Source of the DNA: Sanguibacter suaedae
GTDB taxonomy: Bacteria; Actinomycetota; Actinomycetes; Actinomycetales; Cellulomonadaceae
Length of the DNA: 64,000 bases
Assembly: GCF_016342785.1 (NCBI RefSeq)
Contig: NZ_JAEINH010000008.1
Location: 62,001 to 126,000, forward strand
Direction of reading: 5' to 3'
Part shown: positions 34,434 through 43,930 of the stretch, in pieces
How positions within the stretch are numbered: position 1 is the stretch's first letter
Layout: the number at the start of each line of letters is the position of its first letter
Program-made: the position numbers and the translations under genes
The notes under the pieces: model-generated
Databases searched by the model: none
Told to the model about the DNA's origin: nothing
What the model saw: only the letters and a program-made list of their open reading frames with translations

Positions 34434-35879
34434 TCAACCGGCCGTGGCCGTGGCGCGGAGCTCACGCACGACGGTGATCGAGATCTCCCCCGGGTAGCTG
34501 AGGTCGGTCTCGACGTGCGCGGCGATCGCGGTGGCGAGCCCGGGGAGCTCTGCGTCCGAGACCTCGCCGGGCTCGACGACGACCCGGACCTCGTGACCGG
34601 CGGACATCGCGAGCGCTCTACGGACGCCGGGGTGGCTCGCGACGAGCTGCTCGAGCTGGAGCATGCGTTCCGCGAAGCGGTCTGCGTCGTCCCTCCGCGC
34701 TCCCGGTCGCGCGGCGGAGCAGGCGTCGGCCGCCTGGACGAGGACCGCCTCCACGGACTCCGCGGGCACCTCCCCGTGGTGGGCCGCGACGGCGTTGACG
34801 ACGACCGGAGGCTCCCCTGCCCGGCGGACCAGCGCTGCACCGATCGCGGCGTGCGTCCCGGCTCGTGACCCGCTGAGCCCCTTGCCGATGTCGTGGAGGA
34901 ACGCGGCGCGCCGCGCCGTCTCGACGTCGGCGCCGACCTCGGCAGCCATGGCGGCTGCGACGAGGGCAGCCTCGATGCTGTGCCGGAGGACGTCCTGCGA
35001 GAAGGACGCACGCAACCGCAGCGCTCCCATCGCGGCGACGAGGTCGTCGGCGAGGTCGCCGACCCCGGCCTCGTGGGCCGCCGACCGCCCGGCGTCGACC
35101 GCTCGCTCCTGCGCACCCGCGACGGCCTCGGCATAGGCGCTCTCGATGCGCTGGGGGTGGATGCGCCCGTCGTCCATGAGGGCCTTGAGGGTGACGGCGG
35201 CGACCTCCCTGCGTTCCGGGTCGAAGCTCGACAGCTGCACGCTGGTGGAGTCGTCCTCGAGGAGGACGTTCACCCCGGTGACGGCCTCGAAGGTACGGAT
35301 GTTCCGACCTTCCTTGCCGATGATCCGGCCCCGCATGTCCTCGGACGGCAGCGGCAGCACGTCGACGGCGACCGCGGAGCTCGTGGGGACGGCGAGCCTC
35401 TGGACGGCGGTGGTGACGATGTCACGGGCACGCGCGTCGGCCTTGGCCCGGGCCGCCGCCTCCGCGCGACGCACGGACGACGCGGCCGCCTTCTCCGCCT
35501 CCGTGCGCAACCGTTCGGTCAGCCGGGTGGCGGCCTCGTCCGTGGTGAGTCCTGCGACACGCTCGAGCTCGGCGAGGGCCTCGTCACGGAGTGCGGACGT
35601 CTCCGCGCGCTGGGCCTCGGTGGTCGTGGCGAGCTCGGCAGCAGCCGACTCGGCCCTGACCATGAGGGCCTCGGCGCGCCGCCGCTCGTCCGCGACCGCG
35701 CGTTCCGCGTCCCTCAGCTCGTCGGTGCGCCGCCGGAGGTCGGCTCGCTGCTCGGCGACGTCCTGGGCTGCCTGCGCGCGGACGGCGTCGGCCTCGCGTC
35801 GAGCCACCTGGACGAGGAGCAGAGCGACGAGAGACGCTCCGAGCAGCCCGAGCAGGATGAGGAACTCGCCTGCTGTCAC
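34434..35879 (-). CDS. rny: Ribonuclease Y
   Basis: Membrane-anchored endoribonuclease that starts mRNA decay. 481 residues: N-terminal membrane helix (FLILLGLLGASLVALLLVQV), a long Arg/Glu/Ala coiled coil to about residue 165, a KH domain with MRGRIIGKEGRNIRTFEAVT, then an HD domain with FLHDIGKGLSGSRAGTHAAI and a helical C-terminus. The GTG at 35879 has AGGTGACGA before it. It follows recX by 74 nt on the same strand. Actinobacteria are better known for RNases E and J, so RNase Y is worth noting, although some Micrococcales carry it. Confidence 0.92.
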   Translation of the reverse strand: MTAGEFLILLGLLGASLVALLLVQVARREADAVRAQAAQDVAEQRADLRRRTDELRDAERAVADERRRAEALMVRAESAAAELATTTEAQRAETSALRDEALAELERVAGLTTDEAATRLTERLRTEAEKAAASSVRRAEAAARAKADARARDIVTTAVQRLAVPTSSAVAVDVLPLPSEDMRGRIIGKEGRNIRTFEAVTGVNVLLEDDSTSVQLSSFDPERREVAAVTLKALMDDGRIHPQRIESAYAEAVAGAQERAVDAGRSAAHEAGVGDLADDLVAAMGALRLRASFSQDVLRHSIEAALVAAAMAAEVGADVETARRAAFLHDIGKGLSGSRAGTHAAIGAALVRRAGEPPVVVNAVAAHHGEVPAESVEAVLVQAADACSAARPGARRDDADRFAERMLQLEQLVASHPGVRRALAMSAGHEVRVVVEPGEVSDAELPGLATAIAAHVETDLSYPGEISITVVRELRATATAG

Positions 35880-35953
35880 TCGTCACCTGCTCAGGTCGGG
35901 GCTGACGGAACCCACGGCCCGGGGTACCTCGCCCATCATCCCCTGTGCCGCGC

Positions 35954-36535
35954 TCAGGGCTCTGGCAACACTCCGACCGCTGATGACTCTGCGTCGAGCG
36001 CCGCCCGGACGGCCCGCATCGCGACGTCGCCGGAGTACCCCTTGCGACCGAGCGCACCGAGGGCCCTCCGGACGCGGACCTCCTCGGGCAGGCCGGACGT
36101 CCGCCGGAGCCGGGATGCTGCGAGCTCGACCGCAGCCTCCTCCTCGTCGTCGCCGTCGAGCTGCTCGAGGGCGTCCTGGGCGAGGTGGGGCGCGATGCCC
36201 TTGCGGGCGAGCTCGTGGGCGATGGCCCGCCGCGCCTGCTTCTTCTCGGCGAATCGCGTCCGCACGATCATGGCGGCGAGCTCCGCGTCGTCGACGAGCC
36301 CGACCTCCTCGAACCTGTCGAGGAGCCGTGCCGCGAGGTCCGCGTCCGTCCCCCGCCGCAGGAGCGTCTCCTCGAGCTGTGCGCGTGATCGCGGTGCGGC
36401 GGCGAGCGCACGGAGCGCGACTGCCCGTGCGGCCTCCTCCTGCTCGAGCTCGGTCGGCTCGCGGGGCGACGGAGCGCCCGACCGCCCGTCCTCTTCCCCA
36501 GGACGTGCGGTCGGGCGCGGCTCGTGCGGTGCCAC
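35954..36535 (-). CDS. recX: RecA regulator RecX
   Basis: Binds RecA filaments and limits their activity. 193 residues made of the three-helix RecX repeats: AARAVALRALAAAPRSRAQL, VDDAELAAMIVRTRFAEKKQ, KGIAPHLAQDALEQL and GLPEEVRVRRALGALGRKGY. An N-terminal polar tail of about 30 residues precedes them. The GTG at 36535 is 2 nt after the recA stop, so recX is co-expressed from the SOS-controlled recA promoter. The frame continues upstream inside recA but is not conserved. Confidence 0.93.
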   Translation of the reverse strand: MAPHEPRPTARPGEEDGRSGAPSPREPTELEQEEAARAVALRALAAAPRSRAQLEETLLRRGTDADLAARLLDRFEEVGLVDDAELAAMIVRTRFAEKKQARRAIAHELARKGIAPHLAQDALEQLDGDDEEEAAVELAASRLRRTSGLPEEVRVRRALGALGRKGYSGDVAMRAVRAALDAESSAVGVLPEP

Positions 36536-36537
36536 GG

Positions 36538-37650
36538 TCAGAAGTCGACCTTCTTGCCCTTGGCGGCAGCACCCGCCTTGCCTGCGGGAGCAGCTGCCGC
36601 GACGGGTGCGACCGCAGCGGTCGCGGCCGCGTCCTCGGCCGGGGCGTCGAGACGGGCACCGACACCGAGCTTCTCCTTGATGCGCTTCTCGAGCTCGTTC
36701 GCGAGGTCGGGGTTGTCGCGCAGGAAGCTGCGGGCGTTCTCCTTGCCCTGCCCCAGCTGGTCGCCGTCGTAGGTGAACCACGAGCCCGACTTCCGGACGA
36801 AACCGTGCTCGACGCCCATGTCGATGAGCCCACCCTCCCGGGAGATGCCGACGCCGTAGAGGATGTCGAACTCCGCCTGCTTGAAGGGCGGTGCCACCTT
36901 GTTCTTCACGACCTTCACGCGGGTGCGGTTCCCGACGGGCTCGGTGCCCTCCTTGAGGGTCTCGATGCGCCGGATGTCGAGCCGGACGGACGCGTAGAAC
37001 TTCAGCGCCTTGCCACCAGTCGTCGTCTCGGGCGACCCGAAGAAGACGCCGATCTTCTCGCGGAGCTGGTTGATGAAGATGGCCGTGGTGCCGGACGAGC
37101 TCAGCGCTCCCGTGATCTTCCGCAGGGCCTGCGACATGAGCCGCGCCTGGAGACCGACGTGGCTGTCCCCCATCTCCCCCTCGATCTCGGCCTTGGGCAC
37201 GAGCGCCGCCACGGAGTCGATGACGACCACGTCGATGGCCCCGGACCGGATGAGCATGTCCATGATCTCGAGGGCCTGCTCACCGGTGTCCGGCTGGGAC
37301 ACGAGGAGCGCGTCGGTGTCGACGCCGAGCTTCTTGGCGTACTCGGGGTCGAGGGCGTGCTCGGCGTCGATGAACGCCGCGATCCCCCCGGCCCGCTGGG
37401 CGTTCGCCACCGCGTGCAGGGCGACGGTCGTCTTACCGCTCGACTCCGGGCCGTAGATCTCGACGACCCTCCCCCGGGGGAACCCCCCGATGCCGAGCGC
37501 GACGTCCAGCGCGATCGAGCCGGTGGGGATGACCTCGACGGGAGCCCTCGTCTCCTCGCCCAGGCGCATGACCGAGCCCTTGCCGAAGTTGCGGTCGATC
37601 TGTGCGAGCGCCGCCTCGAGGGCCTTCTCGCGGTCTGCCGGTGCGGCCAT
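36538..37650 (-). CDS. recA: Recombinase RecA
   Basis: Strand-exchange recombinase and LexA co-protease. 370 residues, no intein (unlike M. tuberculosis RecA). Walker [43 protein letters not shown], loop L2 [18 protein letters not shown] with [12 protein letters not shown]. The C-terminal tail is Ala/Lys-rich ([17 protein letters not shown]) rather than acidic as in E. coli. The ATG at 37650 has AGAGG 8 nt upstream. Controlled by the LexA box at 37815-37830 and co-transcribed with recX. Confidence 0.99.
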   Translation of the reverse strand: MAAPADREKALEAALAQIDRNFGKGSVMRLGEETRAPVEVIPTGSIALDVALGIGGFPRGRVVEIYGPESSGKTTVALHAVANAQRAGGIAAFIDAEHALDPEYAKKLGVDTDALLVSQPDTGEQALEIMDMLIRSGAIDVVVIDSVAALVPKAEIEGEMGDSHVGLQARLMSQALRKITGALSSSGTTAIFINQLREKIGVFFGSPETTTGGKALKFYASVRLDIRRIETLKEGTEPVGNRTRVKVVKNKVAPPFKQAEFDILYGVGISREGGLIDMGVEHGFVRKSGSWFTYDGDQLGQGKENARSFLRDNPDLANELEKRIKEKLGVGARLDAPAEDAAATAAVAPVAAAAPAGKAGAAAKGKKVDF

Positions 37651-37807
37651 GTCTGTCACCTCTGGTGTCGGGAGCGGACGTCCGCTCGGTCCTGCGGTCC
37701 TGCTGCATGTCTCTGGTCGGTACGCCGACGCTACGTCGACCCACCGACATCCCACGCGCCGCCTCGCACTCCTGTGGAACGGCTGCGGGAAGCGCGCCCT
37801 GTGGACG

Positions 37808-37830
37808 ACAGTACCCGAACATCTGTTCGA
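37808..37830 (-). promoter_or_regulatory. recA promoter -10 and LexA (SOS) box
   Basis: CCGAACATCTGTTCGA at 37815-37830 is a one-mismatch SOS palindrome. On the minus strand a TACTGT -10 (37813-37808) follows directly, so LexA would cover the -35/-10 spacer. The leader to the recA ATG is about 150 nt. Confidence 0.88.
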
Positions 37831-37878
37831 TCGACCGGCACCGCCACGGCGTGGCGCACGCGATGCTCCGTGCCGCCG

Positions 37879-38112
37879 TCAGCGTGCGGGCGGCGCCTGC
37901 CGGTGCGCGTCCGTGCCCCAGCGCTCAGGCTCCGGCACGTCCATCGCGTCGCACAGCGCGTGCCACACGACCCGCGGCTCGACCCCGTCCTCGACGGCCT
38001 GCGCGGCCGTGCGGCTCCCGAGCGCGTCGAGGACCTGGTCCGACGCGAGGGTCCTCCCGTAGGCACGGCCGAAGACCTCGTCGACGAGCTGCCAGAACTC
38101 CCTGTATCGCAC
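37879..38112 (-). CDS. DUF3046 protein
   Basis: 77-residue protein of the small DUF3046 family usually found just upstream of recA in actinobacteria; function unknown. Seen: RYREFWQLVDEVFGRAYGRT, LASDQVLDALGSRTAAQAVE and PRVVWHALCDAMDVPEPERW. The GTG at 38112 lies 6 nt after CACCCT, a weak leaderless -10. The 228 nt between its stop and recA hold the recA promoter and SOS box, so it is probably a separate transcript. The frame open to 38310 would overlap lhr and is not conserved. Confidence 0.88.
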   Translation of the reverse strand: MRYREFWQLVDEVFGRAYGRTLASDQVLDALGSRTAAQAVEDGVEPRVVWHALCDAMDVPEPERWGTDAHRQAPPAR

Positions 38113-38166
38113 CCGTCCAGGGTGCCACGCCACGCGGATGTCGGCCGCTCCGGTGAGAATGGCAGC

Positions 38167-41100
38167 GTGCCCCAGCCCAGCGACCCCGGCGACGCCGCCG
38201 CCCCCCTCGACCGGCTCGGTGACGCCACCCGCGCGTGGTTCACCGGAGCCTTCGACGCACCCACGCCGGCGCAGTCGGGCGCGTGGGAGGCCGTGGGCGC
38301 CGGGCGGCACGCGCTCGTCGTCGCGCCGACCGGCTCCGGGAAGACCCTCGCGGCCTTCCTCTGGGCCCTCGACCGTCTGCTCCTCCCGGACACGCCCGGC
38401 ACCACCGACGGCCGTCGCTGCCGCGTGGTCTACGTCTCACCGCTCAAGGCCCTCGCGGCGGACGTCGAGCGCAACCTCCGGTCCCCCCTCGTCGGGATCC
38501 GCCAGGCGGCCGGCCGCCTCGGCCTCCCGCTCCGCGACGTCACGGTCGGCACGCGGACCGGCGACACCCCGACGTCCGAGCGGCGCCGGTTCGCCACCGC
38601 CCCGCCCGACATCCTCATCACCACCCCGGAGTCGCTGTTCCTCGTCCTGACGTCCGCCGCCCGCGCCGGCCTCACCGGCGTGGAGACCGTCATCGTCGAC
38701 GAGATCCACGCGGTCGCGGGCACCAAGCGGGGCGCGCACCTGGCCGTCTCGCTCGAGCGCCTCGATGCGCTCGTGGAGCGCCCCGTCCAGCGGATCGGGC
38801 TCTCGGCGACCGTGACCCCGGTCGACGCGGTCGCGGAGTTCCTCGCGGGCGCCCGAGCGCCCCAGGACGGCGGCCGTGAGGTGACGGTGGTCCAGCCACC
38901 CTCCGCCAAGCGGATCGACGTGGACGTCGTCGTGCCCGTACCCGACCTCGGTGACCTGCGGAACGCCCACGGCGAGAGCTCGTCGGCGGCGGACGCCACG
39001 GACGTCGACCTCACCGGTCAGGGCGGGGGGCGCCAGGCGCGGCCGTCGGTCTGGCCGCACGTCGAGGAGCGCGTGGTCGACCTCGTCTCGAGCCACCGGT
39101 CCACGCTCGTCTTCACGAACTCCCGCCGTGGTGCGGAACGCCTCACGTCACGGGTCAACGAGGTCTGGGCGGAGCGGCAGGGGGACGAGGTGAGCGACCC
39201 CGGGGATCGTCGTGCCGCGGAGATCCAGGCCCAGTCGGGCGCGAGCGCCGGGGTCCCGGCGGTCCTCGCCCGCGCCCACCACGGGTCGATGAGCAGGGCC
39301 GAGCGCACCCGCACCGAGACCGAGCTCAAGGAAGGACGTCTGCCGGCGGTCGTGTCCACGTCGTCGCTCGAGCTCGGGATCGACATGGGTGCCATCGACC
39401 TCGTCGTCCAGATCGGCGCCCCACCGTCGGTGGCGAGCGGGCTGCAGCGCATCGGTCGCGCCGGCCACCAGGTGGGCGCGGTCTCGCACGGCGTCGTCTT
39501 CCCTCTGCACCGGGGTGACCTCGCCCCCTCGACGGTGATCGCCGCCCGCATGCGTACCGGCGAGATCGAGGCGCTGCGCCCGCTGCGCAACCCCCTCGAC
39601 GTCCTCGCCCAGCAGATCGTCGCGATGGTGGCCGTGGACGACTGGGACCTCACGGAGCTCGCCACCGTGCTCCGTCGCTCCCAGCCCTTCACGACGCTGG
39701 GCGACGGGACGCTGCGCGCCGTCCTCGACATGCTCGCCGGCCGCTACCCCAGCGAGGACTTCGGAGAGCTGCGGGCCCGCATCGTGTGGGACCGTGTCAC
39801 CGATCGCCTCTCGGCGCGCCCGGGCGCGCTGCGCCTGGCGGTCACGAGCGGTGGGACCATCCCCGACCGCGGCCTCTACGGGGTGTTCCTCTCCTCCGCC
39901 GCGGAGACGGACGCGCCCGCGCAGCGTGGCGGGCGCCGCGTGGGTGAGCTCGACGAGGAGATGGTCTACGAGTCACGGATCGGTGACACGTTCACGCTCG
40001 GGTCGAGCACCTGGCGCATCGAGGACATCACCCACGACCGGGTTCTCGTGTCCCCCGCCCCTGGCGTCCCAGGGCGTCTGCCCTTCTGGAAGGGGGATTC
40101 CCCAGGTCGCCCAGCAGAGCTCGGCCGTGCGGTCGGCGCGTGGCTGCGCGCCGCGGCCCAGGACGTCGAGGAGACCCGGCGGCGCGCGCGGCCGTCGTCG
40201 ACCACCCCCGGGCCCGCGCCGACGGGGAAGGGGGCCGCACTCTGGGACGGTCTCGACCCGTGGGCCGCCGACAACCTCCGCGCGTACCTCGCCGAGCAGC
40301 TCGACTCGACGGGCGTCGTCCCCGACGACCGCACCCTCGTCGTCGAACGCTTCAGGGACGAGCTCGGGGACTGGCGGGTGGTGATCCACTCCCCCTACGG
40401 CGCGAAGGTCCACGCCCCGTGGGCGCTCGTCCTCGCCGCCCGCGTCCGGGAGCGGTTCGGCATCGACGCAGCGACCATGCACTCCGACGACGGCATCGTG
40501 CTGCGTCTCCCCGACCTCGGCGACGCGCCGGGCACGACGACGGACGGCGCCGACGGGCTGGACCTCGGCGACCTCCTCGTCGACCCGCAGTCGGTGCGTG
40601 CTGCCGTCCAGGACGAGCTCGGGGGGTCGGCGCTCTTCGGGGCCCGGTTCCGGGAGGCCGCCTCCCGCGCCCTCCTCCTGCCACGCCGCAGGCCCGATCG
40701 CCGCCAGCCGCTGTGGCAGCAGCGCCAGAGGTCCGCGCAGCTGCTGTCGGTCGCCTCCGGGTACCCGGACTTCCCCATCGTCCTCGAGGCCGTCCGGGAG
40801 TGCCTGCAGGACGACTTCGACGTCGACTCGCTGACCACCCTCATGGAGGACCTCGACGCCGGGCGCACAAGGATCGTCGAGGTCGTCACGGGGACGCCGT
40901 CGCCCTTCGCGCAGTCCCTCCTCCTCGGCTACACGGCCCAGTTCATCTACGACGGCGACGCGCCGCTCGCCGAGCGGCGCGCTGCCGCGCTCACTCTCGA
41001 CCCGGAGCTCCTCGCCGAGCTGCTCGGCCAGGAGGGGGCGTCGCAGATCGCGGACCTCCTCGACCCCGACGCGGTCCTGCGCACCGAGCGCGAGCTCGCC

Positions 41101-43068
41101 GGGCTGACGGAGGAACGCGCGGCCCGGCACGGGGAGGACGTGTGGGAGGCGCTCCGACGCACCGGCCCCCTGACGTCCGACGAGATCCGCGAGCGCTCCC
41201 GCCCGGGAGCGGACGTGCTCGCATGGCTCACCGACCTGGAGCGGGAGCGCCGTGTCGTCCAGGTACGGCTCGCCGGTGTCCCCGACGGCCACAGGTGGGC
41301 AGCGATCGAGGACGCGGGACGGCTGCGCGACGCGCTGGGGGTCGCGCTCCCGACAGGCGTCCCCGAGACCTACACCGAGCCCGTTCCCGACCCGCTCGGC
41401 GACCTCGTGCGACGGTACGCGAGGACCCACGGACCGTTCACCGCGAACGCGGTCGCGGAGCGCTACGGACTCGGCACCGCGGTGGTGTCGGAGGTCCTGC
41501 GCCGGCTCACGGCCGCGGGCACCCTCGTCACCGGGCGCCTCCGCCCCGAGAGCCTCGGGGGGACCGGCGTCGACTTCTGCGACATCGACGTCCTGCGGAC
41601 CCTCCGCCGCAGGTCGCTCGCCGCGCTGCGTGCCGAGGTCGAGCCCGTGGAGCAGGTCGCGCTCGGAGCCTTCCTCCCCCGCTGGCAGGGCGTGGGCACG
41701 CTCCGTGGCACCGGCGGCCTCTACCGGGCGGTCGAACAGCTCGCAGGGGCTCAGGTGCCCCTGTCCGCCCTCGAGTCGAGCATCCTCCCCGCACGCGTGG
41801 TCGACTACTCGCCCGCCATGCTCGACGAGCTCACGACGTCGGGCGAGGTGCTGTGGTGCGGGCACCACGTGCTGCCGGGCTCGCGCGGCGCCAAGGACGG
41901 GGTCGTGAGCCTCCACCTCTCCGAGAGCGCAGCCATGACGCTGCCCCCGTCGGGCGCCGTGCCCGACGACGCCCTGCAGGCGACGCTCCTCGAGACGCTC
42001 GAGGGCTCCGGGGGCTACTTCCTCCACCAGATCGCCGCTGCAGCGGGCGTGACGCCCGCCGTCGCGCTCGAGGGACTCTGGGGCCTCGTCTGGGCGGGCC
42101 TCGTCACCAACGACGGTCTCGGGCCGCTCAGGGTCCTCCTCGGGGGACGCTCCACCCCCCGCGGGCGCACCGGCGGACGCGCACGCTCCGTCCGTTCCAT
42201 GCGCCCCCCGCGCCCAGGCCTCGGGCTGGGCGGCGTTCCCGGAGCATCGGTCGACCACGGTGGAGGACGGTGGTCCGCGCTGCCCGGCCGAGACCTCGAT
42301 CCGACGCGTCGCGCGCACGCGCTCGCCGCGGGTCTCCTCGACAGGCACGGCGTCGTCACCCGGGCGCTGGGCCCCGCGGAGAACCTCGCGGGCGGGTTCG
42401 GCGACGTCTACCGGGTGCTCGCCGCTCTCGAGACAGCCGGGCACGTCCGGCGAGGCTACTTCGTCGAGCACCTCGGCGGGGCCCAGTTCGCGCTGCCCGG
42501 CGCGGTCGACGAGCTGCGGACCGTCGACTCCGAACGCCGGCGCGGAGCGAGCCCGACGAGCCTGTGCCTCGCCGCGACGGACCCGGCGAACCCGTACGGC
42601 GCGTCCGTCGGCTGGCCCGGGACGACCCCCACGGTCAGGACGGTGGGCGACACGCCGCGCGAGGCCGCAGCGAGCGAGCCCGACGCGACGCCCCGAGCAA
42701 CCCATCGCCCGGGCCGGAAGGCCGGCGCGCACGTCGTGCTCGTCGACGGCGCTCTCACCCTCTACCTGGAACGTGGCGGGCGCAGCCTGTTGACCTTCAC
42801 GGACGACCCGGAAGCCCTCGTGAGAGCCGCGACGACCCTCGGTGACGCCGTCCGTGACGGGCGCGTCGGCAGGACCACGGTGCAGAAGATCGACGGGCGC
42901 CCTGCCCTCGACGGAGCAGCGGGCGACGCCACCCCGGCGCCGCTCGCCGCGCTGCGCGCAGCGGGCTTCTCCGTGACGCCCTCCGGGGTGCGACCCGGCC
43001 AGACGGCCGGTGCCCGCCCGGACGGACCGCACCCGCCCCGGGCCACCACCGGGAGCCGACATGCCTGA
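38167..43068 (+). CDS. lhr: Lhr-like ATP-dependent DNA/RNA helicase
   Basis: Large 3'-5' helicase of the Lhr family, damage-linked in mycobacteria. 1633 residues. Walker A VVAPTGSGKTLAAFLW (about residues 52-67), DEIH box VIVDEIHAVAGTKRG, GLSATVTPVD, VSTSSLELGIDMGAIDLV and QRIGRAGHQVG. After the motor come the Lhr winged-helix/beta-barrel core and the long C-terminal domain seen in full-length bacterial Lhr. The GTG at 38167 lies 6 nt after GAGAAT, a possible leaderless start. The last 8 nt overlap nei2, so both are probably made together. Confidence 0.95.
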   Translation: MPQPSDPGDAAAPLDRLGDATRAWFTGAFDAPTPAQSGAWEAVGAGRHALVVAPTGSGKTLAAFLWALDRLLLPDTPGTTDGRRCRVVYVSPLKALAADVERNLRSPLVGIRQAAGRLGLPLRDVTVGTRTGDTPTSERRRFATAPPDILITTPESLFLVLTSAARAGLTGVETVIVDEIHAVAGTKRGAHLAVSLERLDALVERPVQRIGLSATVTPVDAVAEFLAGARAPQDGGREVTVVQPPSAKRIDVDVVVPVPDLGDLRNAHGESSSAADATDVDLTGQGGGRQARPSVWPHVEERVVDLVSSHRSTLVFTNSRRGAERLTSRVNEVWAERQGDEVSDPGDRRAAEIQAQSGASAGVPAVLARAHHGSMSRAERTRTETELKEGRLPAVVSTSSLELGIDMGAIDLVVQIGAPPSVASGLQRIGRAGHQVGAVSHGVVFPLHRGDLAPSTVIAARMRTGEIEALRPLRNPLDVLAQQIVAMVAVDDWDLTELATVLRRSQPFTTLGDGTLRAVLDMLAGRYPSEDFGELRARIVWDRVTDRLSARPGALRLAVTSGGTIPDRGLYGVFLSSAAETDAPAQRGGRRVGELDEEMVYESRIGDTFTLGSSTWRIEDITHDRVLVSPAPGVPGRLPFWKGDSPGRPAELGRAVGAWLRAAAQDVEETRRRARPSSTTPGPAPTGKGAALWDGLDPWAADNLRAYLAEQLDSTGVVPDDRTLVVERFRDELGDWRVVIHSPYGAKVHAPWALVLAARVRERFGIDAATMHSDDGIVLRLPDLGDAPGTTTDGADGLDLGDLLVDPQSVRAAVQDELGGSALFGARFREAASRALLLPRRRPDRRQPLWQQRQRSAQLLSVASGYPDFPIVLEAVRECLQDDFDVDSLTTLMEDLDAGRTRIVEVVTGTPSPFAQSLLLGYTAQFIYDGDAPLAERRAAALTLDPELLAELLGQEGASQIADLLDPDAVLRTERELAGLTEERAARHGEDVWEALRRTGPLTSDEIRERSRPGADVLAWLTDLERERRVVQVRLAGVPDGHRWAAIEDAGRLRDALGVALPTGVPETYTEPVPDPLGDLVRRYARTHGPFTANAVAERYGLGTAVVSEVLRRLTAAGTLVTGRLRPESLGGTGVDFCDIDVLRTLRRRSLAALRAEVEPVEQVALGAFLPRWQGVGTLRGTGGLYRAVEQLAGAQVPLSALESSILPARVVDYSPAMLDELTTSGEVLWCGHHVLPGSRGAKDGVVSLHLSESAAMTLPPSGAVPDDALQATLLETLEGSGGYFLHQIAAAAGVTPAVALEGLWGLVWAGLVTNDGLGPLRVLLGGRSTPRGRTGGRARSVRSMRPPRPGLGLGGVPGASVDHGGGRWSALPGRDLDPTRRAHALAAGLLDRHGVVTRALGPAENLAGGFGDVYRVLAALETAGHVRRGYFVEHLGGAQFALPGAVDELRTVDSERRRGASPTSLCLAATDPANPYGASVGWPGTTPTVRTVGDTPREAAASEPDATPRATHRPGRKAGAHVVLVDGALTLYLERGGRSLLTFTDDPEALVRAATTLGDAVRDGRVGRTTVQKIDGRPALDGAAGDATPAPLAALRAAGFSVTPSGVRPGQTAGARPDGPHPPRATTGSRHA

Positions 43069-43894
43069 GGGCGACACCGTCCTGCTCACCGCACGACGCC
43101 TCGACGCCGCGCTGTCCGGGAGGGCCCTCGAGCGGGCCGAGCTCCGATGGCCGCGGGTCCCCGTGGACGACCTCACCGGGACCCAGGTCCTGCGGACGTG
43201 GGCGTACGGGAAGCACATCCTCACCGAGCTGGCGGACGGCCGGACCCTCCGCACCCACCTGCGCATGGACGGCAGCTGGCGGGTGGCCCGGACCGGCACC
43301 GCCGGGGCGCGGGCAGCAGGATCGCGCGTCCGCGCGGTCCTCGCCAACACGACGTGGACCTGCGTCGGGGACCAGCTCGGGATGCTCGACCTCGTCCGGA
43401 CACGCGATCTCCACACGCTCCTGGGCCACCTCGGCCCGGACATCCTCGCCGACTCGTTCCTTCCCGACCCCGGCGCCGAGGATGCCGGTGCGGGGCTCGC
43501 CGAGGCCGTCCGACGTGCGTCGTCCGACCCCGGTCGGCCGATCGGCGACGTCCTGCTCGACCAGCAGGTGGTCGCCGGAATCGGGACGCTCTTCGCGGCG
43601 GAGGGGTTGTTCGAGCTCCAGGTGTGGCCGTGGGACCCGGTCGACAGCTGCGACCTGGCGTCCCTCCTCACCGCGATCCGGCGCAACCTGGTCCGCGGGG
43701 TCGTCCGGCCCGTGGACGGACGCCGGGTGCACGTCCACGCACGACGGGGCAGGCCGTGCGTCCGATGCGGGACGCCACTGGAACGGGGCACGTCGGGCAT
43801 ACCACCGCGCGACCGGCCGATGTTCTACTGCCCCCGCTGCCAGGTGCCGTCCTCCGGTGCGGAACGTCAGGACGCGACGAACCCCGCACCGTGA
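43061..43894 (+). CDS. nei2: DNA glycosylase/AP lyase Nei2 (endonuclease VIII family)
   Basis: Fpg/Nei-family base-excision enzyme removing oxidised bases. 277 residues. The catalytic N-terminal PEGDTVLLTARRLDAAL (Pro after Met, then Glu), HLRMDGSWRV, the helix-2-turn-helix region GDVLLDQQVVAGIGTLFAAE, and a C-terminal zinc finger with CVRCGTPL and FYCPRCQ. The ATG at 43061 lies inside the end of lhr with GGGAG 5 nt upstream. The stop codon sits in the loop of the following terminator hairpin. Confidence 0.95.
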   Translation: MPEGDTVLLTARRLDAALSGRALERAELRWPRVPVDDLTGTQVLRTWAYGKHILTELADGRTLRTHLRMDGSWRVARTGTAGARAAGSRVRAVLANTTWTCVGDQLGMLDLVRTRDLHTLLGHLGPDILADSFLPDPGAEDAGAGLAEAVRRASSDPGRPIGDVLLDQQVVAGIGTLFAAEGLFELQVWPWDPVDSCDLASLLTAIRRNLVRGVVRPVDGRRVHVHARRGRPCVRCGTPLERGTSGIPPRDRPMFYCPRCQVPSSGAERQDATNPAP

Positions 43895-43910
43895 CACGGT
43901 GCGGGGTTCG
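43878..43910. terminator. Bidirectional terminator with the nei2 stop in its loop
   Basis: Perfect 15-bp inverted repeat (CGAACCCCGCACCGT and its complement) around GAC. The nei2 stop TGA occupies 43892-43894, so the last residues NPAP are encoded by the left arm. It also lies 20 nt past the clgR stop on the other strand. Confidence 0.9.
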
Positions 43911-43930
43911 CGACGAAGCTCTGGCTGCGG

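Noticed and set aside
35146-43068. A single plus-strand reading frame open for about 2,640 codons across rny, recX, recA and lhr
   Set aside because: Only the part from 38167 is lhr. The upstream 3 kb is antisense to well-identified genes and is open because stop codons are rare at this GC content.
39973-43800. Minus-strand open frame of about 1,275 codons opposite lhr and nei2
   Set aside because: Composition is that of an antisense shadow (Arg/Gly/Glu/His-rich, no domain); lhr and nei2 on the other strand have clear motifs.
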